Source: Polyangium spumosum
GTDB taxonomy: Bacteria > Myxococcota_A > Polyangia > Polyangiales > Polyangiaceae
Direction of reading: 5' to 3'
DNA length: 64,000 bases
Assembly: GCF_009649845.1 (NCBI RefSeq)
Contig: NZ_WJIE01000006.1
Span: 496,001-560,000 of the forward strand
In this document: positions 25,601 through 33,700 of the stretch, in pieces
How the letters are laid out: every line of letters starts with the position of its first letter
How positions within the stretch are numbered: position 1 is the stretch's first letter
Translations under genes and position numbers: made by a program
The notes under the pieces: model-generated
What the model was told of the DNA's origin: nothing
Databases searched by the model: none
What the model saw: the letters and a program-made list of their open reading frames with translations, nothing else

Positions 25601-27793
25601 ATCCAGGTCGAGGCGGCGGGGCTCAATTTCATCGACGTCATGAAGGCCATGGGCATCTACCCCGGCATGTCCCCTGGGCCTTTGCAGCTCGGCCTCGAAT
25701 GCGCCGGGCGCGTGGTCGCCGTGGGCGAGGGCGTCGAGCCGTTCCGGGTGGGGCAGGAGGTCGTCGCGTTCGCCGCGGGAGCGTTCAGCTCGCACGTCAC
25801 CACGCTCGCGGAGTTCGTCGCGCCAAAGCCTTCGAAGCTGAGCTTCGCCGAGGCGGCGTCCGTGCCGGTCGTCTTCATGACCGTGTATTACGCGCTGAAC
25901 AAGCTCGCGCGCCTCGGCCACGACGAGCGGGTCTTGATCCACACCGCGACGGGCGGCACGGGGCTCGCGGCCATTCAGCTCGCGCGGTTCCTCGGCGCCC
26001 AGATCTTCGCGACGGCGGGCAGCGAGGACAAGCGCGCGTATTTGCGATCTCTCGGCATCGAGCACGCCATGGACTCCCGGTCGCTCGATTTCGCCGGGCA
26101 GATCCTGGAGCAGACCAGCGGTCAGGGCGTCGACGTCGTCCTCAACACCCTCACGGGGGACGGGCGCACGCGCAGCCTCGAGATCCTCGCGCCGTATGGT
26201 CGGTTCGTCGAGCTCAGCAAGCGCGACATTTACGACAACGGCCAGCTCGCGATGACGCCATTCCGCAAGAGCCTCTCGTATGCGGCCGTGGACCTCGCCG
26301 GCATGTCGGTCGAGCGGCCTGCGCTGCTCGGCGCCCTGCTCCAGGAGGTCATGCAGCTCTTCGACATGGGCGTCTTCCAGCCGCTCCCGGTGAAGGAATT
26401 CCCGGTGGAACAGGTCCGCGACGCCTATCGCCTCATGGCCTCGGCGAAGCACATCGGCAAGATCGTGGTCACGATGAGCGAGCCGGACGTCCGCATTCTG
26501 CCCGCGGAGGAGCCGAAGCCGACCATCCAAGCGAATGCGACGTATCTGATCACGGGCGGCCTCGGCGGCCTCGGTTTGTCCCTCTCCCGGTGGATGGTCG
26601 AGCGCGGCGCTCGGCACCTCGCGCTCGTCTCGCGCGGCGCCCCCTCCGAGGCGGCGCGCGAGGCCATTTCGGCCATGGAGAAGGCCGGGGCCAAGGTGGC
26701 CGTGCTCGCTGCCGACGTGACGCGCGAGGACCAGGTCGACGCGATGCTCGCGGAGCTCGAGAAACGAATGCCCCCGCTGCGGGGGATCGTCCACGCCGCC
26801 GGTATCCTCGACGATCGGACGCTGCTCGAAATGGACGAGGAGCGCTTCTCGCGGGTGATGGCGCCGAAGGTGCGCGGGGCCTTCAACCTGCACGCGCATA
26901 CCCTCGATCAGAAGCTCGATTTCTTCGTTCTTTATTCCTCCTCGGCGTCGCTCCTCGGCGCCCCTGGGCAGGGCAATTATGCCGCGGCCAATGCGTTCCT
27001 CGACGCGCTCTCCCACGCGCGCAGGCGCACGGGCCGCCCCGCGACGAGCATTCACTGGGGGCCGTTCGCCGATGTCGGCCTCGCCGCGACGCAGGACAAC
27101 CGCGGCAAGCGCCTCTCGCATCGGGGCATCGAGAGCCTCTCGCCCGCGCACGGGCTCCTCGCGTTCGCCAAGCTGCTCGAGCGGCCGCGCGCCGAGATCG
27201 GCGTGCTTCGCCTCTCCGTGCGCCAGTGGGTCGAATATTACCCGCAGGTCGGCGACATCCCCTTCTGGTCGGAGCTCCAGCGGGACCAAAAAACGACGGA
27301 CAGGCCGCCTTCGAGCCGGGTCTCGTTCCGGAGCCTGCTCGAGCGCAGGCCGCCGCCGGAGCGGCTCCCCATGCTGGAGAAGCACATCCTGGAGCACGTG
27401 GGCCAGGTGCTTCGGCTCGATATCGCGCGGATCGATCGGCTCGCCTCGTTCACGAGCCTCGGCATGGATTCGCTCCTGAGCCTGGAGCTCCGCAATCGGC
27501 TCGAATCGAGCCTCGGCGTGCGGCTCTCGGCGACGCTCCTGTTCACCTATCCGAACCCCGCGTCGCTCGCCGATCACCTGCTCGATCGGATGAGCCTCGC
27601 GCCCGGCAGGCGCCCCACGGACACGTCGCCCCCGTCGATGGCGGCGCCGCGGGCGGAGCGCTCGTCGGCCTTGCCCGCGCGGCCGAGTGAACCGATCCGG
27701 GTGCAGTCGCCCAGACACATTACGCAGTCGGAGGCCGACATCCTGCTCGAGCTCGAGGAGGAGCTGGCCCGCTCGGAGGACTACCTGTCGTGA
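19628..27793 (+). CDS. PKS1: type I polyketide synthase, loading plus module 1 (ACP-KS-AT-AT-DH-ER-KR-ACP)
   Basis: A 2721-residue assembly-line protein. Domains in order: loading ACP (GLDSLG, Ser41); KS with Cys274, His409 and His449; loading AT with GHSIGE (Ser709); extender AT with GHSMGE (Ser1135); DH with His1449 and Asp1619; ER with the HTATGGTG nucleotide loop from 2105; KR with TGGLGGLG, an LDD motif and Tyr2451; ACP with Ser2615. The ACP-KS-AT-AT order is the known split loading arrangement of myxobacterial PKSs such as stigmatellin. The first AT has Gln734 where extender ATs have the carboxylate-binding Arg, and AAVH (His812) in place of HAFH/YASH, so it should load a simple acyl-CoA. 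The second AT has VASH (His1238), suggesting methylmalonyl. Module 1 is fully reducing. The C-terminal helix (LLELEEELARSEDYL) looks like a docking element. Confidence 0.93.
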   Translation: MTPPNVENLSAWLVSRLAELRGIDPRTIDPRERFHRYGLDSLGATKLIADLAKHLGRSLSPTLVWEHPTPKALAKFLTTTRGSSSPPALSAPRPPAQPARENEPIAIVGMACRLPKAPDLDAFWRLLHDGIDAITEVPRDRWDAGELYDQDTAAAGKLNTRWGGFLDQVDNFDPQFFGISPREAVQMDPQQRLALELALEALEDAGIPPPTLKGSRTGVFVGALFLDHALLQDRAGRESITAHTSTGGASCIIANRVSYAFGLQGPSMTVDTACSSSLVAVHLAAQSLRSGETNVAIAGGVSLMLVPETTMGFTKLNAMSPDGRCRAFDARGNGYVRSEGAGLVVLKRLSDAIRDGDRIYAVVRGSAVNNDGASNGLTAPNPLAQHVMLRDACRAAGVAPSDIQYVEAHGTGTPLGDPIEAGALGAVIGAEHAPERPLCIGSIKTNVGHLEAAAGIAGLMKVALAMHHDVLPPSLHYESPNPNIDFERLRLRVVTKAEPWPAPEGELRRAGVSSFGYGGTNAHVILESMARSAASVALLEAGAPEAMGASIGLALESFRGEEVIAGRILRGPAAGMGQRLAVVASTKSGIEERLVAARGGAEGRGIFRGAARGSRRVVWVFSGQGSQWPGMGRSLVLSEPSFRAALTRCDRVLGPLLGWSVLDEIMAGSPRVAADRIDVMWPVLFAFQVALAELLSDLGLEPGAVIGHSIGEVSAAHVAGVLSLDDAARVIAHQARLVQRSAGQGMMLLAGVGWDEAQSLAAASGGRIHAAIAASPTSTVFSGDGGALAGLAASCASRGVFARLVNTGAAVHGPQMAYLEGELPPLLVGLHPMSARVPVVSGLTGERIRGEDLDTSYWSRQLREPVRFASAIRRLLDDGLAVFLEISPHPIVKHSIEECIRHVDKQATAAAVASLWRGEDEGRSIREAVGQLFVNGASVVDRRADDEATETGHVHLLPVSGQTETAMREAARRLVHHIEKSSRIVLRDACYTMSVRRAHHRVRGVVAARTRAEVLDGMRALAEGRDHPLARAGAVPIGGPRGLVFVFPGQGSQWVGMGRSLFVQKPVFREAIEDCDAVIRREAGFSVIEELLADETHSQLARIDVVQPMLFAIEVALAALWRAWGVEPDCVIGHSMGEIAAAHVAGVLSLEDAAKVICRRSKLLRRVAGLGAMALVELTMDEAERALVGYEDRLSVAVSNGPRSTVISGEPAALEEVLAKLEGRGVFCRRVKVDVASHSPQMDVLKQDLSAALADLQPRAAQIAMRSTVTGGLVAGAELDASYWVKNLRAPVLFGKAVAKSAEEGQPLFVEISPHPILLHSIEETLRALSKEGAAIASLKRNEDERHCLVDALGALHVKGHELVWGRLFPRGGRCISLPTYPWQRDRYWLPDEVKSRMPSSRPWFSQAAVVDPAAHPLLGRPLQLSVEPTLHFWEQSLSTTTLPYLAHHRVQNEAIFPGAGYVEMALAAVAEVHGKVSVALEEVTFDRMLPIAKDPDRRVQVVLVDEESGRASFQVSSREGDAKTWTRHAAGKVRTGVGAPGARISRERPRVLQARCPTVLDAEAFYRRMEEGGLMYGRSFRGLEQMWLGVEEGLARVFLPADVAVNVDQYQVHPALLDACFQVLVGVHVAAEAEPLGTYVLSGIDRIRLHRTLGQEVWVHAQLHPSDDKANPAGDVHVIDADGRVQAEVQGLRIKRLESGKSASANALDDAIYTVEWRKKDLDGESVRIKHAGSPGAWLFFVDEGGTAASMAFLLLARGETCVRVRAGARFSRLEAGLFEIDPTNPEHYQRVLREAFGREVHCRGIVHLFALDATPWEQTTNETIERDVSHGCLSALYLVQAVLRQGWRDVPRLWLITRGAQAVLSTGTPLSVAQSTLWGLGRTIALEHPELECTRIDIDPYRSADEASLLLREIAVRDREDQIAYRKEGRFVARLVHSSFEAADAAGGNAPPEPAKGRAFQLESQELGVIDRLVLREIPRRPPGPGEVEIQVEAAGLNFIDVMKAMGIYPGMSPGPLQLGLECAGRVVAVGEGVEPFRVGQEVVAFAAGAFSSHVTTLAEFVAPKPSKLSFAEAASVPVVFMTVYYALNKLARLGHDERVLIHTATGGTGLAAIQLARFLGAQIFATAGSEDKRAYLRSLGIEHAMDSRSLDFAGQILEQTSGQGVDVVLNTLTGDGRTRSLEILAPYGRFVELSKRDIYDNGQLAMTPFRKSLSYAAVDLAGMSVERPALLGALLQEVMQLFDMGVFQPLPVKEFPVEQVRDAYRLMASAKHIGKIVVTMSEPDVRILPAEEPKPTIQANATYLITGGLGGLGLSLSRWMVERGARHLALVSRGAPSEAAREAISAMEKAGAKVAVLAADVTREDQVDAMLAELEKRMPPLRGIVHAAGILDDRTLLEMDEERFSRVMAPKVRGAFNLHAHTLDQKLDFFVLYSSSASLLGAPGQGNYAAANAFLDALSHARRRTGRPATSIHWGPFADVGLAATQDNRGKRLSHRGIESLSPAHGLLAFAKLLERPRAEIGVLRLSVRQWVEYYPQVGDIPFWSELQRDQKTTDRPPSSRVSFRSLLERRPPPERLPMLEKHILEHVGQVLRLDIARIDRLASFTSLGMDSLLSLELRNRLESSLGVRLSATLLFTYPNPASLADHLLDRMSLAPGRRPTDTSPPSMAAPRAERSSALPARPSEPIRVQSPRHITQSEADILLELEEELARSEDYLS

Positions 27794-30700
27794 CCACGAG
27801 ACGCCCCGATCCTCCCCCGAGCATGACGCAGCAGCACGACGACGATGCCCCGCCCGCGTCGGGGCTCTCGTCGATGCAGCGCGCGATCATGACGATCCAG
27901 AAGATGCGCGCGAAGATCGAGAGTATCGAGCGGGCGCGCATCGAGCCCATTGCGATCATCGGCATGGGGTGCCGCTTTCCGGGGGGCGCGAATACGCCGG
28001 AGGCGTTCTTTCGCCTGCTCGAGGACGGCGTCGACACGATTCGCGAGGTCCCGCCCGAGCGCTGGAGCCTGGAGCAGGAGGGCCAGGACATGGAGGCCGA
28101 GGCGGGCGCGCTCCGGTGGGGGTCGTTTCTCGACGGTGTCGATCGGTTCGACGCGACCTTCTTCGGCATTTCGCCGCGCGAGGCGGAGAGCCTGGACCCG
28201 CAGCAGCGGCTCCTCCTGGAGGTGGCCTGGGAGGCGCTCGAGCGCGCGGGGCAATTGCCCGAGCGGCTCATGGGCAGCCGGACGGGCGTGTACATCGGGA
28301 TCTGGGCGCTCGATTATCAGCAGCGTGTCCTCGCTCTGAGCCCGGACAAACTCGACGCATACAGCTTCACCGGGAACGCCCTCAGCACGGCGGCTGGCCG
28401 GCTCTCGTACGTCCTCGGCTTGCAGGGGCCGGCCATGTCGGTGGAGACGGCGTGCTCCTCGTCGCTCACGGCGATTCACCTCGCCTGCCAGAGCCTTCGT
28501 AATGGCGAGAGCAACCTCGCGCTGGCCGGCGGCGTCAACCTGATGCTGTCTCCGGCGACGACGAAGCTGCTCAGCAAGACGCAGGCGCTCTCGCCGGACG
28601 GCCGTTGCAAGACGTTCGACGCGCGCGCGAATGGGTTTGTTCGAGGCGAGGGTTGCGGCATCGTGGTGCTGAAGCGCCTTTCGGACGCCGAGCGCGACGG
28701 GGATCCGATCATCGCGGTGATCCGTGGCTCGGCGGTGAACCAGGACGGCCGATCGACGGGGCTCACGGCGCCGAACGTGCTCTCGCAGCAGACCTTGCTC
28801 CGCCAGGCGCTCGAGAGCGCGCGCGTCGCGCCTTCCGACGTCGGCTATGTCGAGGCCCACGGGACGGGGACCTCGCTCGGTGATCCGATCGAGGTCGAGG
28901 CATTGAAGGCCGTGCTCGGCGGACCACGGGAGAAGGGGTCGACCTGCATTCTCGGCGCGGTCAAGACGAACATCGGGCACCTCGAGGCCGCGGCGGGCGT
29001 GGCGGGGCTCATGAAGGTCGCCCTCTCGCTCCAGAACGAGCGCATCCCGGGCAACCTCCATTTTCGCTCCCTGAACCCGCGGATCGATCTCCGCGGGACG
29101 TCGCTCGAAATCGCGCAGAACCCGGTGCCCTGGAAGCCGGGGCTCCGGCCGCGTATCGGCGGCGTGAGCTCGTTCGGTATCAGCGGGACGAACGCGCACG
29201 TCGTCCTCGAGGAGGCGCCGAGGAACCTGGAGGAGATCCTCGGAAGGGAGGCGAGCGCTTATCTCTTGCCCCTCTCGGCGAAGACCCCCGAAGCGCTCCT
29301 CGACCTCGCCCGTTCGTATCACCGGTTCCTCCTGAGCGCGGATGGTCCGCGCCTGCTCGACATCGCGTACACCGCCAGCGTGCGCCGCAGCCATTTCGAG
29401 CATCGCCTCGCGCTCGTGGGCGGCACGAGGGCCGAGCTCGCCGCGTCTCTCGCCGCAATCTTGCGTGGAGATGCGCCCGTCGGTGTCGTGCGAGGCAAAG
29501 CGACGCCGGCGCGTGCAAAGGCCGTCTTCGTTTTTTCGGGTCAGGGATCGCAGTGGCTCGGCATGGGGCGCAAGCTCTACGAGGAGGAGTCGGCATTTCG
29601 ATCGGTCTTCGACTCGTGCGACGCGCTGCTCACGGGGAGGCTTGGTTGGAGCATCCTCGACGAGCTCGACTCGGTGGAGTCGATGTCGCGCATGTCGGAG
29701 ACGCACGTCGCGCAGCCGCTGATTTTTTCGCTCCAGGTCGCGCTCGTGGAGCTCCTGCGCTCGTGGGGGATCGCGCCGGACGCCGTGATCGGGCATGGCG
29801 TGGGAGAGATCGCAGCGGCCTATATCGCGGGCATTCTGTCTCTGGACGAGGCCATTCGGCTGGTCGCGATTCGCGGACGGATCATGCAAAAGGCCACCGA
29901 CGCTGCGAAGATGGTGTCCATCGCGGCGCCCCTCGACGTGGCGCGCAAGGCGATCGCCGGATACGAGGATCGGCTGATCGTGGGCGCGATCGATGATCCT
30001 GGATCCTGCGTGCTCGCGGGGCAGGTCCTCGCCATGGACGAGGTCGTCGCGCAGCTCGAGCGGCGGGGCGTCTCCTGCCGTGCCTTGCCCGCGACCTACA
30101 CGTATCAGGGCCCGCACATGGATGGAGTCGCGCAGGAGCTCATGGAGCGACTCGTGCGCGTCGACGCTCGGCGGGCGACCCTCGCCATGTACAGCACGGT
30201 GCTCGCCGAGTGCGTGGAGGGCAAGGAGCTCGACGTTCGATATTGGGGGCGAAACGTCCGGGAGACGGTCGATCTCGCGGGCGCCGTGGGAGCGGCGATT
30301 CACGACGGGTATCAGCTCTTCCTGGAGGTCGGGCCGGATCCGGTGCTCGTGGATCACCTGCGGCAATGTATTGCCGCGAAGGGCGTGGAGGGCGGCCTGG
30401 CGGTCGCTTCCTTGCAGCGGGATCGGGGCGATCGTCGGGCGCTGCTCGAGGCGACCGGCGCGCTTTATACGCGTGGCTGCTCGGTGGAGTGGTTGCGGCT
30501 GGTCCCGCAAGGCGGTCGCCCCGTCCTCCTGCCGACGTATCCGTGGCAGCAAGAGCGCTACTGGGTCGAGACGCCGCAGGGGCGGGCCGTCGGGCACGGC
30601 GCGGATGCGCGTCACGCATTGCCACGGCCGCGGCAGCGCGCGCGCGTGGTCTTCGTATTCCCTGGGCAGGGCTCGCAATGGGTCGGGATGGGCAAGCAGC

Positions 30701-33700
30701 TCCTCGCGGAGGAGCCGGTGTTCCGCGCTTCCATCGAGTCGAGCGACGCTGCGATCCAGAAAGAGGCGGGCATCTCCGTGCTCGCCGAGCTCCACGCGGA
30801 CGAGTCCAGGTCCCGTCTCGCGGAGGTGGACGTCGTTCAACCCGTCCTTTTTGCGGTAGAGGTCGCGCTCGCCGCGCTATGGCGTTCGCGCGGCCTGCGC
30901 CCCGATTGCGTGATCGGGCACAGCATGGGTGAAGTCGCTGCGGCCCACGTCGCCGGCGCGCTCGGGCTCGAGGACGCGGTCGGGATCATTTGCCGGCGGA
31001 GCCGCCTCCTCCGGCGCGTGAGCGGCAAGGGCGCGATGGCGCTCGTCGAGCTCTCCATCGAGGATGCGGTCAAGGCCCTCGCTGGGTACGAGGACCGATT
31101 GAGCGTCGCCGTCAGCAATGGCCCGCGAGCAACCGTCATCGCGGGAGAGCCCGGCGCGCTCGATATCGTCCTTTCGAACCTCGAAAAGAGCGGCATTTAT
31201 TGCCGGCGCGTGAAGGTCGACGTGGCGTCGCACAGCCCGCAGGTCGATCCGCTCCGGGAGGATCTGCTCGCTGCATTGAGCGAGCTCCGGCCGGGGAGAG
31301 CGAAGATCCGCATGTGCTCCACGGTCACCGGTGATTTCGTCGCCGGGGCCGAGCTCGTGCCGTCCTACTGGGTGAAGAACCTGCGGGCGCCGGTTCTGTT
31401 CTCCCAGGTCACGCGTATGCTCATCGACGAGGGGCACACCATTTTCGTGGAGATGAGCCCCCATCCGATCCTCCTGCCGTCCATCGAGGAAAACCTGCGG
31501 GAGAAGCGCCGCGAGGGCGCCGCGCTTCCCTCGATGCGACGGGAGGCGGACGCGCGTCGCACGCTGGAAGAGGCCCTCGCCGTATTGCGCGAGAGAGGCG
31601 CGCTCGGCGAGGCTCGAGCGGGCGACGCCGACGGCGGCGCGGCGGGCGCGGACCATGAGGCGATCCCCCTGCTCGGCACGAAATTCCGTCCATTCGCCCA
31701 AGCCTCCACGCATTACTGGGAGGGGCGTTTGGGCCTCGAAAAGTTCCCTTGGCTCGGGGATCACCGCGTGCATGACGCCGTGGTATTTCCGGGCGCAGGG
31801 TACGTGGAGATGGCGCTCGAGGCCATTTCGGATGTCTTCGGCGGGGAGCAGGCGCTGCTCGAGGGGATTTCGTTCGAGCACATGCTCGCGCTTCGTCCGG
31901 AGGTCGGGCGCGTCGTGCAGGTATCGCTCGTGGATGAAGGCGGACGGCGCGCCTCGCTCGTGATCGGCAGCCGTGAGCAAGGAGAGGATCGGTGGGTTCG
32001 GCACGCGACGGCTCTCGTGCGTATGGCAGCCACGACCGACCTCGACGAGGCGAGCCTGCCACTCCGCAGAATCGCGAGCCAGTGCGTGGGAGAGGTCGAT
32101 CCTGCCCAACATTATGCGCGCATGGGCGAGCGCGGCTTGCGCTACGGCCCGAGTTTTCGGGGTATTCGACGGATCTCCTTGGGGGAGGGGGAGGTGCTCG
32201 GGCACGTACGGTTGCCCGAGGAGCAATCGATCGGGACGTACCACGCGCATCCCGCGCTGCTCGACGCTTGCTTTCAGCTCGCCACGGCGCTCCTGCCGAG
32301 CGCGCATGCGGGGGAGACGTACCTGCCCGTGCGGATCGCGCGGATCGGCGTGCATCATCGCCTTTCCCGGGAAGCATGGGTTCATGCGCGGCGAGCGCCG
32401 GCCTCCGAGGCCGACACGGGCGTCGTCGACGTCGACCTCGTCGTGACGGACGAGGCAGGGCGGCTTCTGCTCGACGTGAGAGGCCTGCGCCTGCAGCGGA
32501 TCGACGCCCTGCCGGCCAAGGATCCGTTCGATGATTGCGTATTCGTCGTCGAATGGCGGAGGAAGGACCTGGAGGGGTCGTCTCGGCCGCTCCCCGGGCG
32601 GGGCGCGTGGATCGTGTTCCTGGACGGCGCGGGGACCGGCGCTCGCGTCGCGAAGCTCTTGCGCGAGCGCGGGGAGCGGTGCGTGGAGGTCGGGCCCGGT
32701 CTGCGCTTCGAGCACGTGGGTACGGATTCGTATCGGCTGGATGCGACGGACTCCACCCAGCTCCGGCGTTTGCTCGACGAAGCTTTCGGGAGGCAGCAGC
32801 CGTGCAAGGGCGTGGTCCATTGCCATGCGCTCGACGCTGCGCCGTGGGAGCGAACGAGCGGCGAGACGCTCATGCAGGAGATGCGGGCTGGCGCTCTGTC
32901 CGTCGTGCGGATCGTGCAGGCCTTGTTGCGCCAGGGTTGGCGCGACGCACCGCGGCTCTTCCTCGTGACGCGGGGAGCGCAGGCGGTTTGGGAGGGTCAG
33001 AAGAGCGTCTCGGTGGCGCAGGCGCCGCTTTGGGGGCTCGGTCGCACGCTCGCGCTGGAGCACCCGGAGCTCGAGTGTACGCGGATCGACCTCGACCCTT
33101 CGGGCGACGCGGGGGACGGGTCGCTCTTGGTGCGGGAGTTCTTCGACGGTGATGGCGAGGATCAGGTCGCGTTGCGCTCGGCAGGGCGCTTCGTGGCGCG
33201 GCTCGTTCGGGGGAAGATCGAGCAAGGGGATCCGTCCCTCGAGCAGCGCAGGCAGGAGGCGGCGAGGGGGAGGCCATTTCGGCTGGAAATCCACAAGCCT
33301 GGGATCCTCGATGTATTCGATCTGCGGGAGGTCGAGAGGCGACCGCCGGGTCCGGGTGAGGTGGAGATCGACGTCGAGGCGGCGGGGCTCAACTTCCTGG
33401 ATGTGCTGCTCGCCATGGGTGTTTTGCCCGACGACGTCGCCGCGCCGGCCGAAGCGGGCCTGAGGCTCGGCGTCGAGTGTGCTGGGCGGGTGGTCGCGCT
33501 CGGCGAAGGGGTGACCGATTTCGAGGTGGGTCAGGAGGTCATGGCGCTCGGCCCTGCTTCGATGGCGACCCACGTGCGGACCTCCCGTCACCTCGTCTTG
33601 CCCAAGCCCTCGCATGTACGCTGGGAGGAGGCGGCGACGACGCCCGTCGCATTTCTGACCGCATATCATTCCCTCGCGCACGTAGCGCGGCTCCGGAGAG

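Noticed and set aside
19445-27718. Very long open frame antisense to PKS1 (and similar ones antisense to PKS2-4)
   Set aside because: Arg/Ala/Glu-rich low-complexity translation with no domain. It results from the third-position GC bias of the real gene on the other strand.
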